From Hemicentrotus pulcherrimus (lineage: Eukaryota > Echinodermata > Echinoidea > Camarodonta > Strongylocentrotidae): 64,000 bases of DNA. The notes under the pieces were generated by a model that worked only from the letters and a program-made list of their open reading frames with translations, did no database searches and was not told where the DNA came from. The translations under genes and the position numbers were made by a program. Location of the stretch: the NCBI GenBank assembly GCA_003118195.1, contig BEXV01000820.1, forward strand, positions 133,476 to 197,475. The letters are read 5' to 3'. This document shows, one piece after another, positions 34,753-46,829 of the stretch; the stretch's first letter is position 1, and each line of letters opens with the position of its first letter.

Positions 34753-35021
34753 GGTTCTTGTATAGAGCTCGTATCTGTCAGATTTGATCCTCCTGGCGCT
34801 CCTGATAATTACCCTGGCTTTAGCATGGCTGCCATACGGCGCTCTAGCATTTGAAGGAATTAGTTCATGCCAGGTACCCATTTACATCACCTAATTTGAC
34901 TGTGGCAAATGTAGATCAATGTCTTGCCAAAGGACATAAGTGCCGCAGCAGGACTTGAACTGTGGACCTTACAATGTATGCTCCACAGTCCGTTGATGTG
35001 TCCACTTGACCACAACACCTC
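34740..35021 (-). repeat. tRNA-derived SINE, minus strand
   Basis: On the minus strand the head starts AGGTGTTGTGGTCAAGTGGA near 35020 and has a B-box, AGTTCAAGTCC, near 34950. The body contains CCTTTGGCAAGACATTGATC and GTAAATGGGTACCTGG, and it ends in an ATT-rich tail. The body is shared with the SINE at 49130-49720. Confidence 0.75.
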
Positions 35022-35299
35022 TACTGTCTAGAAAATGTACATTGGTTCAATGCCAATCTGCATCTACATGTACATGTATGTACACTCAGTGTAGAAACAT
35101 GGTTATTCCAGTTATTGAATACATTAATTTACTCAGTATGTTGCTACAATGTATATGCATTGTGCACCATCTCCACTCCATGAACTGTATTATATTTCCA
35201 ACCAACATTGTGACTCTGAGGGTACAATGTACTTCAAATTCAGTTGCAGTGTCTATTGTTTCTTTTGTCAGCATTTCCATTTCCACTTTTAAGTCCCAT

Positions 35300-35365
35300 T
35301 TTCTCCCAGATATGAAGCGGCAAATGTAGCTTAATGCCTTGCCAAAGGACTCTATTTGCCATATA
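35300..35365 (-). repeat. Fragment of the same SINE body
   Basis: CTTGCCAAAGGAC near 35339 and the preceding AGCGGCAAATGTAGCTTAATG match the minus-strand SINE body next to it. Only a short fragment remains. Confidence 0.5.
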
Positions 35366-35379
35366 GTGGCTTTTAACCC

Positions 35380-38300
35380 ATTATGATTTCATAGCTCTTT
35401 AAATTAAGAGAGCCAGGGCTATGACAATGTCAAACTTTGTGACTGGATCATTGCAATTCATTGCATTATATCTAATGGTTACCACTATCAGAGGTTTACA
35501 TGTGTACTACCACTACCATGTAACTATATATTTTATTTGTTGACCCTAGATAGGGTCACTTTCTGGCAAGTACAGGCCTGGGCAAGTAAGGTACTCATGT
35601 ATTTCACAGCGATCGATTAGAGTTTGAGTGGTAGAGCACAGTAGACTTGCACGATTACCATATGATCGTAACATGGACAGGTATCAAATTCAAGCTCATT
35701 TCTTGGAAGTTTGAAAAATAAATTGTGGGAAAATCTATAACAAGGATTACATACTATGGACTGAAATTCGTCCCTTTCTTTTTATTTGAAATTCTTTGAA
35801 TGATTGAATTATGCACAATTCTACTATACTAATCAGCATATTCCCATAAGGTACAGGTCTTGTTGATATTTCATGAAAAGAGCTGACACAACGTTACACA
35901 AGCCTAGTACCTACATGTACATGTAGTATTCAAATGGATCAAACATTTTGAAATGTCATCCCGAGTCAGCCTTGGGGGTTAAAATGTATCAATAAAATAC
36001 AAGGAGACAATGTGGCTTGTCCCTTGATTTTATATGACATGAGCAATGTACCAAGGAAGTAGGAAATGTAAATGCTGGTCTGTAATTTGACTGCAAAAGA
36101 ATCAGTTGTGGAATCTGTTCCTTTAAAGATTAAGTGTAAGTGTGTAAAAGTATCTTTAAACTTGACGTTAATTAGAATTTCACCTCTTCCTCTGTCCCAA
36201 AATAACCTTTTAGAGTAAGCTACTGAGTACAGTAGTTTATACATGTACTGTATGTACATGTATGCTTTTCTCACACATGTGGGAATTAATTGAGCACACA
36301 ACAGAACACTGCCCTCTGACAGGTCAAAAGAATGTTGTCAGCGTATGAAAACATGCTACAATGTACTGTATGTAATATACGCAGTGAACTGAGTACGGTA
36401 TACTCCACATGTTCCAAAGTTGAATGAATAGTCAACAAGTGAAAACTCTGGTGTATTGTTTGATTGTGGAGCTAATGTACAATGTAGATCATTGAATACC
36501 GGCGTGTATTGTATGCTTGATCATTTATAGGTGGGGTTGAAAAGGTATATAATGAGCTTTTCTTCTCTCATTGTGATTACTCATGTACAAAAGATATTTA
36601 ATTTGTAATGGATGAAAATGATATATTATTTCTCCATTGGCGTTAATTTATCAATCTTGTGACTGATGACTCCATCATGCTTGACAGAGTCAGAGATTTG
36701 ATCTGCGATGTTCTCATACATGTACATGTACGTACTACATGGTATTGTTCGTGTACATGTGGTCATGTACCGGTAATGGTATTCACAAATTGCTGGCTAT
36801 TTTTAGAACCATTGTAATAGCAACCTGTGCACGTGTGGATGGTGCTTGTTAGGAACTTGATAATGCAGCCTAGGCTACATGTAGGTGGGGATACTCCTCT
36901 GAGTGTGGGTTGGGGTTCTCATGTCTGCCTGACCTCAAATGACCCTGCTAAGTGTCATGACCTTGCCTTGGCTGGAGAGACATGCTAGGGTGTGTTGTAT
37001 TGTCTCCTAATGCATAGTCACTCCATGTACACAACACGTATGAGTACATGTGTTGTGAATGGAGTAGACTTGCAAGCCAGGTGCATGACTTGTATTTGAG
37101 AAATCTATTCGACTGGAACAGAATAAGCCTAACACTTGTCAGCACATGGTAGCTAGCAAAACAACATACATTAAGCCACAAATATTGTACTTTGAATAAA
37201 TATCAGATCGCTGATCAGTAAAAAAGATTGGGGAAAAATCAGTAGAACATTCAAAGTTGCTTTACGATGGGATTCATTTGCTTGATTGATTTTGATGGTC
37301 GACAGCACATCTCATGCATGTTTCCAAGGCTAGCAGAAAAGAGCCCTGTATTCTTGCACAAAACGATGATAATTAAAAGAAAACAGATCTGTAGATAGGC
37401 ATACATGTACTGTACATCATGTTTGCCTTCTTTATGCAGTACTTGCACATTAACATTGTGTTGGCATCTACAGTGTATACATGTACATTGTACATGTATA
37501 TGAATTATCCTCATAAACTTTGAATACAACATACATGTACATGTTTGTGTTCGTGTACATTGTAAAAATCACCCTTTACCCCTGTATACTGATGGAAACT
37601 GTCAGCAAGCCGGCAAAGCAAATCTTAATTGATAGTTTTCCAAAATTCATGGTGGCTTTAGGTCCATGCTTTCAGTCATACATACCCGTACATGTACATG
37701 TACACCTTCCCTGTTATCCTACAAGTATAGTTTGTTGCTTCTATTAAATATACAACGCCCTTTTGTAGGCCTACAATGTACCGGTACATGTTTTTGGGTG
37801 CCGTGTGCTTGATGACTTACAAGGGCAGTCATTACTGTACATAGCCTACCTACACATAGGCCTATTTGTATATGCCATGTTAGGATTTGTGACCTTCCTA
37901 CCATCCCTGATGAGTCTGTGTCCCAAGGCTTCCTCATAATCATCTCTATCATCTTCTTTATGGATGGGAGATAGTAACAATAGAGTAACCTTGGCTACTG
38001 TCAGTCAGAAAACCATAATGGGAAGGATTATAAATGCTCATCAGACGCCATTGTTTAGGATTCATGCACATGGTCTTTGTGGACTGGTGCACAGTAGGAC
38101 AGTCCTATAAGTCAACATATTTGTTATTTTGGCAATATGAAAGGGCATGTTAATTTGTCAACCCATCGCATACGTTGTGGAACCGGGTGGCTCCTGCATT
38201 AAAGCCTATGTGAGTGATATAAATCAGTAGTGGAGGAATTAAGTGCAGGTTTATTTGAATTAGTGCTGTAGTCAAACGTTTAACCATCCGGTATCCGATA

Positions 38301-38400
38301 GCCCATGGCGGATTCCGTTTTCAATTGGACGGTTTTGTTTTCCTGTTTTTTTTTAATTTTTTTTTAATTTTTTTTATTTTACAGTGTATATATACATGTA
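35380..38400. other. Probable intron or intergenic DNA rich in TACATG tracts
   Basis: No coding exon is recognised. Short TACATGTACATG tracts occur near 35915, 36242, 36718, 37400, 37485, 37530 and 37686. Poly(T) runs lie at 38345-38420. Confidence 0.4.
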
Positions 38401-38499
38401 TATATATTTTTTTTTTTAAGTTTCGAGTTATGGCGCTATGCCTGGCAATGTCTCCAAGCTCAGTAATCAATGTGTTGACTCACCACTCGGAAACTACAA

Positions 38500-38762
38500 C
38501 AACACTCAAATTTGTCTGTCATCTTGGTTTGAAAGTAATTTTTCTATAACAAATGGTGTACCACAAGGTTCTATCCTAGGTACTCCATTGTCAGAAAATG
38601 CTATTCATATCATGCATGACTATTGATGTTTGCATGGCATAGAACACAGTGTTTCTGCTAGGTGATGTGATCAGGCTGGTGTGGGACACTTGGTATCATG
38701 AAGCCTTAGAGTCTGGACCTGTTTTTAATTTATATTAATGATCTTACACATTCTTCTACAAC
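38500..38762 (+). pseudogene. Reverse transcriptase fragment split by an insertion
   Basis: SSWFESNFSITNGVPQGSIL at about 38520-38580 is the conserved RT block that precedes the YXDD motif. The expected continuation, LYINDLTHSST-like, appears only at about 38725-38760, after some 115 bp of unrelated sequence. No other RT domain is present. The family is non-LTR-like. Confidence 0.65.
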
Positions 38763-38766
38763 GACA

Positions 38767-38826
38767 TAGTGCGGTTTATTTGCCCCCAAAATAGGGGTGC
38801 GCCTTATACACTGAGATTTATGGTAG
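38767..38826 (-). repeat. Terminal fragment of a TACCGTATTTGCC-type element
   Basis: On the minus strand it reads TACCATAAATCTCAGTGTAT and AAGGCGCACCCC, similar to the termini of copies A and B. Only one end is visible. It directly follows the RT fragment. Confidence 0.45.
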
Positions 38827-39699
38827 TTCACAAGCACAAATCGGCAGTTGAATGAAAATGAATGAAATTCCTTCCCGCTTTTTCACACGGACCTACCTGG
38901 CTTGCTGCTGACAGAGTCGGCAAAAAAAAAAACGGAATTGGAGATATCCGTGATGTTACAGCACTAATTTGAATACTTATGTTTTGTCGGGTGTAGGCCT
39001 ATTCATATCTGGTACAGAAGCACTCCATATACAGCGCTGCCAACCATTTTTTTTGTTGCCGGAATTACTCTGTTTATTCCTCCAAATTATGGTATTACGC
39101 TATTTCTTCATAAAATACTTTTTAAAATATTTTTTAATTTCTAATTTTAAAAAAAAAATACATACTGCACTTCAAACAACTACTCTAAAAAGTTAATTTT
39201 ATCACTAATTCAATAGTAAACTAATTCTAAAACATACTTGAAGAGAAGAATATTCTTTAAAAAAATGAAATGCCGATAATGGAAAAAACAGCATGATGAA
39301 TGAACATTTCTGCTTCGGAAGTGTGTCGCGCATGGTTGTAAGTTTCGTTTTTTATGAATTCCTTTTTTTTTGCTTGAAATTCCTTTTTTTTCCCATCATG
39401 ATTCCTTTTTTGGGTTCGCATAAGGTTGGCAGCTCTGCATATATTTGAAAGTTGGATATTTTGCAGTATGAAACACATTGATCAATCATACGTTATCAAC
39501 ATGAAGTTGCTCTTTGTCATACACTGCCCTTCTTAATTAAACCAGTCTCTTGGTTAGCAAGATTGATGTTCTCGCAGAAGTCTATTTGATATTGAAGTGA
39601 AACTACAGCAGACTACATGTATGTGTGTAGTTTTCTCTATCGTTGGTGTTAGCAAGACAAAGGTGTTAATTGCTATAGTATGAGCCTTCCCTCCTGTGT

Positions 39700-39810
39700 T
39701 GAGAATCTACACTCAGTCGGGAAGTGATCTGTAGGGATTTGAACCTTGGACTTGTTGATGCTCTGAGGTTCCTAGGGAATAGAGTTTGACTGCTTGCATG
39801 GCTGAGTCAT
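39700..39810 (-). repeat. Possible degraded tRNA-derived SINE head
   Basis: The minus strand contains CAAGGTTCAAATCC near 39735-39750, a B-box. The A-box is poor. Weak support. Confidence 0.3.
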
Positions 39811-39959
39811 ACATCTGATCAAGAGGCCAGATAATACTGCCTTACAGCCTGTTAGTGTCACTCAGTCCCACACCAAACAAATCATGTAGGCCTCTTCAAT
39901 GTCAACCAGCTTAATATACAGGCCTGTGTCAGTGGGTGAGATATTTCCCTGTCAGTAAC

Positions 39960-41172
39960 AGAAATTGGAATTACATGTACTGTATGTTTTCTATTACAGG
40001 ACACACTGTAATTTGGTGTTCTTTTACATTGATTTCTAGTTTGTATCACTATTGTACATTGTACATATAGGATATTATCTGTATGTACATGTACATGTAT
40101 TTCATGGTATTTATTTTAACTGGATCTCTCTCGCTTACCGGTATGTGATGGAATTATAATTTCATTAAAAACAAAATCATAAGCTTTAATTTCGGCATGG
40201 ACATCCATGATTTTGATATGCTGGATTTTACATTGTACTTCCTTCTGCTTTCTCATGACTTGGGACTTACATGTACATGTACATGTATGTGTAGGCCTAC
40301 ATGTACGGTACATGTACAATGTAGGATCAAATGAAAAGCTCTTGCCTTGCTCATGCACATTACATTACGTTAACAGGGCTGATATAGGTTCATAATCTTC
40401 ATTCATACAGTAGTAATAGAATGTCATTTTGTAATTTCCCTGAGGTTTCAAAATGGCGTTTATGTTGAAATAACATGATATGAATATTTTGCCAGCATGT
40501 GTCTCAAAGATCAAATTATTTGGGCCGAAGCTGATTTCCTGTTTTGTAGAAATACATTATTTGGTTATAGCCTAAAGATAGCAGAATGCAGGAAATAGTC
40601 AAGGGTATACACTGCAGTTCCTTATTCTTTCCTGGTTAAGAAATATGCAAGGAATGTGATTTTCTTGAAAACTTTAGAAGTGCTGTCAGAATAATAAAGA
40701 TTAGTGAATAACTAGAGGGAAAAAGGAGAGCTCCGCCAAAAGTACCCTTGTCTTACAAACGTTCAGTGTGTGTAGCTTGATATTGATACATGTTTGTGCA
40801 TTGTACAGAAATGGTCAATGTACAAGATGTAGGGTATAGATATAACCATCTCCAAAAAAATAGCTCAAAATAGTAAATAGTAAAGCCCTGCCTGACTGCC
40901 TCCTCCTTTTTTTTATAAGTCTGGACGAGAAACTTGTTACTTTCGTTATTTGGCCTTACAGCTACATGTATATAAAAAAGGCATTTTCAATATTAGTTCC
41001 TAACCACGACTTTTAATAGAAACTGTGAAACATTAGACTGTATGTGATTACTGTAGGTGTTAGCATGGTATGAATGATGAAAGAAGTTATTTTCACAATA
41101 TTTATTGAATTTTGTTTCATTCAGAATTTCATTATTAATTCTCTTTAACTATGTTTATATTTTCTCTCACAG
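39960..41172. other. Probable intron upstream of the THAP exon
   Basis: TACATG tracts near 40083 and 40268-40318. A good pyrimidine-rich acceptor (ATTTTCTCTCACAG) ends at 41172. No other feature is supported. Confidence 0.4.
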
Positions 41173-41350
41173 GTAGGCCTGTCCTCGAGTCATGCCTACA
41201 ACATGCGGCTTTCCTAATTGCAAGTTTCGTTCTCGCTACAAGGGAACTGACGACCCGCGTCACTTTTATCGCGTTCCTAAGCGTCCAGCGATACTGCGCG
41301 AGAGGTGGCTGGAGGCCATTGGCCGCACTGAAGAGACAATTGTTGGTCAG
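41173..41350 (+). CDS. First coding exon of a THAP-type zinc-finger protein (partial gene)
   Basis: The exon lies between acceptor CTCTCACAG and donor GTAGAG. ATG at 41192 opens 53 codons that end in phase 0. The product starts MPTTCGFPNC and continues DPRHFYRVPKRP, with a RERWLEAIGR segment. THAP domains are C2CH zinc-binding, DNA-contacting modules of about 90 residues at the N-terminus. Here the first Cys pair (C5, C10), the FYRVP strand and the conserved Pro29 and Trp39 are visible. The second Cys and the His (C-X2-H) should lie in the next exon, which I could not find. Without splicing the frame stops two codons later. THAP domains occur both in host regulators and in P-element-like transposases. 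The intact splice sites favour a host gene. Confidence 0.75.
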
Positions 41351-44300
41351 GTAGAGTAAACACACACACACACACACACACCCACATCCCCTTCACGTTT
41401 GATATGCCTGGATACCTGGCCTGCATGTCGGCCAGGGGATGGGGCGGGGGCACCTCATCGTGGGCGCTCTTTCTCTCTCATGTTGGATTTGTTCGTTATT
41501 TGCAGCATTGGAAATGAAAAGTTCTTATCATTAAGTTCAATCTTATTTTTTTTCAGTTTACAATTTCAGTTGGATCGTTGACTTGTGTGCACTTGTTTGA
41601 CTGATTATTTTTTAAGTTCAATGGACATTATGGCATGCTTGTAACAAATGTTGACATTATGTATTAAATGGTTGAAACCTTGGTTCATTTTTAGTTGATA
41701 TTTGGTTCCTGAGTGAACCTAGTCAGAAACCAATGCTTCTCAGTCGCTATCATACTCATTGTCCAATCACTGTTACCACACTCTTTTATACTCAAAAATG
41801 ATTTGTGATTAATACCCCATTATTAAGGTAATATACAGTAAGTGAGGATAAATAATTTTCATAAACGGCCATTAGGTTAATTGGGTACATACTGCAGGAA
41901 TATAGTCTAAGACACACAGTCTGTATGAAAGCTGTCATCTTAAAAATCTGTCAGTAAACCAACAAGAGGAGCGAGGATAATTTTTGTGTTGAAAAAACAA
42001 ATAACTGCTCTGTACAAAGTATGTGTTCCTTATAATGCAGTACATCTATCATTCAATATTCATAGGAATCTAAACAGGAGAATCTTTAAATTGGCAATGT
42101 ATAATGCAATTGAACCCAATTCTTGAGTGATAAAAAAAAGTCTGAAACTTCCTTCCAAGAAAGAAGAACACCCCCTAGAAGATGGCTCGCTAGCTGGCAT
42201 GTATCCAAGACAGCCCTACCCTTCTCCCTTCATGTAGCTTTCACTGATTTCCTACCATCCAATGCTCCAAGGATATGCACCAAAGATAAGAAATGTCCTG
42301 GATTCACTTTACACAGGACATACAAATGGAAAGTTGACCAAGAAGGGGCAAAATTATTATGAAAGAGATTATTAGCTATGTGATGAGAAGTTCAAAATCA
42401 AGTTCTTGGTGACCGGGTTTGACCTAGATTTGAATAGATATTCAGAGCAGGAACATAGGGTACAGTAATATGACTGATTTAGCACTTTCATGTTGACTAC
42501 ATACATGTACATGTACATGTATAGGCCTATGTGTAGCTTCAAAATTGGGGGAGCCTTTGAGGGGAAAGTCAGCCCAGATATTGGTTGGTTAGAAGCAGAA
42601 AAATCAGAGAAACGGCACAGAAAGTTTGTGGAAAATCTAATGAAAAATAAGAAAGTTATTATTTTTTTGAAATTTTAATCATACAGCACCCTTTATATAA
42701 TTATCGTAAAAGCGGGTACAAGCCCTGTATGAAACAAATCTATTCCGTCATCATAACTTGAAGACAAAAAATGACAATTTAAATATAAATTGCTGTAGAG
42801 AGTAAATTGGAGATGACCTTGCAAGATGTGTCACAATGTTACCACTTTGTGTTTCACTGATGACAACTTCAACATTTCGTGAATTTCCTAATTTTGATTG
42901 ACACTTTTCCTCTCATTTTGGTGCTTTTTTTAATACCAGCTACATGTAATTATCAGGATGGACTTCCCCTAAACTGATAATGTTATTAATTCTACATGTA
43001 CATGTACAGGTGTATGTAGATTATGTAATTAACCAAGGCTATGCTTTGCTAAAGAATTTTGTTTAAATAAGTGTGATTTAGTAGGGGAAATAAAGATTGC
43101 TCTACCTGTTTAATAGTTGAAACCTGCATGAATTGACTCCTATTTTATGACCATGATTCATGGTCTCGTAGGTATAGGCCCCTGCGTGTACCAAACATCT
43201 GAACAACCCCAGTCATATATCACAGGTAAAAGGAACGTGGAGTATAGGTGTAGGTGTGAAAACATGAGTAAGTAGCATGGCATGATAACTCCCTAATTTA
43301 AAAAACTAGAGAAAGTTTAACCTTGAATAAACAGGAGTAGACTTTGATCTCCTGTCTGAGCCAAGTCTGCTCTTTTAAATCCCAAGAAAGAAGAAAAGTA
43401 GAAATATTGCAGAGAAAGGTTTTGTGTCTAGGTCGTCCAGGCCAGTGGGTTTGACCCGTGATTGAAGCACCAGGAATATCTTTATTTGAATCGTATTCCA
43501 CACGGATGGGTGCGAAGGAAGCTGGGTATTTCCCCTTCTCCCCTGTAATCACTCCTTGACCTTGTTCACACTTCCTGATGTTTAGCGTTTCAAGACAGGT
43601 GGAGTCTATCCACCAGGTGTAATGTTAGATAGGTAGTCAGAACAAAGCAAGTACCTGCCCAGCACGACCATGATTCATACATATATGCAGGAAGCATAGA
43701 ATATGTGATTGTGCAGTAATATTTCCTACTGCAATGTTTTAATAATGTTGTGTATGATTCATGTATGACCCTTGTTTAATAATAAATTTGGGTTACATTC
43801 TGATCATTCAAAAACTTTTAGCGAATTCGCTCTTTGGAAACAGATTTTATGGTTTATAAAAATATTTCTGTATCAAGTTGTCACTTTACTTGTTCAGTTT
43901 AAAATGTAATGAAAGGAAAGTCTGATATTGCATAATACAATAATAAATATACAGTTGAACACTTAAAATGAAAACTATCATTTGAAAAAATCTTATAATT
44001 GTTATACTTTGTACCATAGTCTAGACCCATACTACCATACACTTTCTTTCTTGAGGTTTTTTGTAATGTGTGTAAAAGATGATTGCTGTTCCTTTTCCTG
44101 TACAATGATTATAATTATTTGCATAATTACATATCATTATGGGCACACATCAGCATCTGAGACATTTAGAATGTAAACAGATTGTCATATTTATTGCTAA
44201 CATGCAAAACAAAGGAACAGTTTTTAACTTTTAAGATGGTTTATAAAGGAATTGATTGAATTAACAGTTCAAAATGAGTGCTTAGATCTGGAAGGATGTC

Positions 44301-44824
44301 AACTTAATGCAAGAGTGCATTTGTTGACATCCTTCCCGCCTCTTCTGGAAGTTGAATTTAAAGATTGATTGCTTGTTTCATGAGCCGGCATTGTGTATGA
44401 GGTTAAGGATTGCTCATACATGTAAGTCAGTTCTTGAAACTAGCAATGTGTTATTGAAAAGAATGGAGTAGAAATATATTGTATGCTTTCAGTTTTGTAA
44501 CTGTATGTAAAAGAGCATTGATAATATTTTTTAATTCTGTTAATGAAATGTCATGTATATTATTATGATTCAGTTCACATATGTGACTGTAAAAAATATC
44601 TTCCTTGTTACATTTACCTGTTAAGGCTTGTTACTGGTAACCCAAGCATGGTTGTATACATGTACATGTACATGTAGGTACCGGTAGAGGAGGAAATAGG
44701 TGCTAATGAGGGGCTGGGCTGGGCCTCATCATCACCATCAGGGGAGGGGAACTAGCTGCTTCGTCTAGGAGCTCACTTCCTGCTCTATTGGTTGGTGTGT
44801 TGCTTGGGAGAAAGAATCTTTCAA

Positions 44825-44857
<33 letters not shown>

Positions 44858-44858
44858 C
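44825..44858. repeat. (AC)n microsatellite
   Basis: CA repeats with one G interruption. Confidence 0.95.
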
Positions 44859-44965
44859 CATAGAGACTCTTGTTCATACTTTATGCATAATATCCTGTAT
44901 CATCTTGGAAGTTTGGAGACTATCCTTAAAAGAAATGCAATCATGCATGTGGGCAGTTTATCAAG

Positions 44966-44992
44966 TACATGTACATGTACATGTACATGTAC
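44966..44992. repeat. (TACATG)n tract, longest in the window
   Basis: About four and a half copies of the self-complementary hexamer TACATG. Many shorter copies lie across 33990-45100. Confidence 0.95.
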
Positions 44993-46746
44993 AGTAGTTC
45001 ATACAAACATGTATATGTACTGTCCAATTTATGATATAACTTAAGTGAATTCCTTGATTTCGTATCAACGTTTGCTTTCTGTTATCAATCATACATGTAC
45101 ATGAATGAAAGTATAACTGCAAATTGCAAATGGGAGGTACAAGTAAAAAAAAACAAAAAAAAACACAATAACACAAATGTGATCAGGCATGACATGTACA
45201 CTGTAAGAGCTGTAATGTGTCTCTATCACTACGATCAAATGTGAACATGTATGTCTTGGTTTTACACATGTGAACAAGGGTAATATGGAAGGGATACCAA
45301 GTTGAACTTAAATGAGCCTAAAACCTTGAATTCCTGTTTGGGAGTCCTCATATATGTGTGACCTTTTTCTAACCTTTAATGAAGAACCATCTTACAAGAG
45401 TGCATTCAGCAAGTTATGGTAGAGGTGTAAATTAGTTGAAAAGGAAGCAAAATATTTGTAAGAGTTAGCACTGAACAATACCTGTGCCATGAATCACTTC
45501 ATCAATATACAGGTGTACATGTAGATTACATAATGTACACATTTTCTGAGAATCCCCATTTACAGTATAAAGTTTCTTGTGAAATGAGAGGTTTTACATT
45601 TTATTTTCTTGTTAATTAATTTGTTGATCGTGTATTTCATGAAGGACTTACATTCTGTAACAGCTTTAAGGCTTAATTTGTATACAATTTTTGAGTTGTA
45701 TTACGGACAAATTTACGATATATATGTGTACATGTATGTTGATTATAAACGGTGCTCGCTATATTCCATTGATAAACTTATTTACAGTGTACATGTAAAA
45801 GTTTTATGCCTTTGCTAATGTGATTTTCATTGATCTTGAAATACCAGCATTATTAGGTATTAAGTGTAAAATACTTATTTATTTTTGTTATTTACAATGT
45901 ACTTTCTAAATCTAGTTTAATACTAATACCTACATCTACTACTTTAATACCCTTTTTTTTTGTTACAGATTCTTAATCACCTTTTTATTATAATTTACAT
46001 TATTTTGTTGGTATTAAAATTAGTAAATAGTTGGTATTAGAATTTGAGAAAGAATTTCAACTTCATCAAACTGCATCAAATATTGGGAAGAGACTATTTA
46101 TTTAAGAGATAGAAATTCACTTTATTAATATTGAAAAGCTAAGTATACATAGTACTTTCCCCAAATGTTATTTTAATTCTAATAAAGTTTACCAAATAAT
46201 AATGCATGTTGCCTGCAGAAAACAAAATAAGAGCATTAATTCAGGAAGAATTACTACTATCAGAATCAGGTTGCTACACGGAGCTTACCAATTGGCACAT
46301 TAGTTTACTGAATTTACTTGTGTTCAAACACAGAGATGTTTTGCTGATTTAAAACATTTTATTTCCTCTATAAGTCTATACCGGTATTGTCATCAACATT
46401 TAAAATGTGAATTATAGCAACAACAAAAAGATGATCTGTAGTTTTGATGGAATCGGTCAGAAGTTTACATATGGCAATACTAAATTTTCACAATTGTACA
46501 GTTTGGTTTTAGTAAAGCGGATTGGCCATGTTTCATAAAACTTGTTTTCAATATTTAAAAAAAACAAAAAAATTATATGACAAATTTGCTCTCATCCAAT
46601 CAAATTTCACAATTTCAGTAGCTTGTAACAATTATTGTAACTTGTTATTGATAACAAGTTTTATGGAATGTGGTCCTGGTATTGAGTTAGCTAAAGATAA
46701 ATTGTTTGTGTATTACTGTTAACACTAATGTACCCCTTTCTTTCAG

Positions 46747-46829
46747 CTGTTTTGTTGAACTACCAGCCGTTCGTTCCTCAACTTGACCGTTCCTTTGGTT
46801 TGTGAAAACGACCCATAGGAATTGCTGAG
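46747..46829 (+). other. Exon-like segment of unknown status
   Basis: A strong acceptor (CCCTTTCTTTCAG) and a GTATCA donor flank 83 bases. Joined in phase 0 to the THAP exon it would add Leu-Phe-Cys and a stop, so it is not the missing half of the THAP domain. One other frame is open for 18 codons to a stop. It could be a spurious or alternative exon. Confidence 0.2.

Larger units (their letters stand above)
41351..46746. other. Non-coding DNA downstream of the THAP exon
   Basis: Probably intron. No further coding exon is recognised. (AC)n tracts lie at 41360-41380 and 44825-44858. TACATG tracts lie near 42501, 42992, 44656 and 44966. Open stretches such as 42123-42362 have no recognisable motif. 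Confidence 0.4.

Noticed and set aside
46747..46829. Second half of the THAP domain
   Set aside because: Spliced in phase 0 it gives three residues and a stop. It has no C-X2-H motif.
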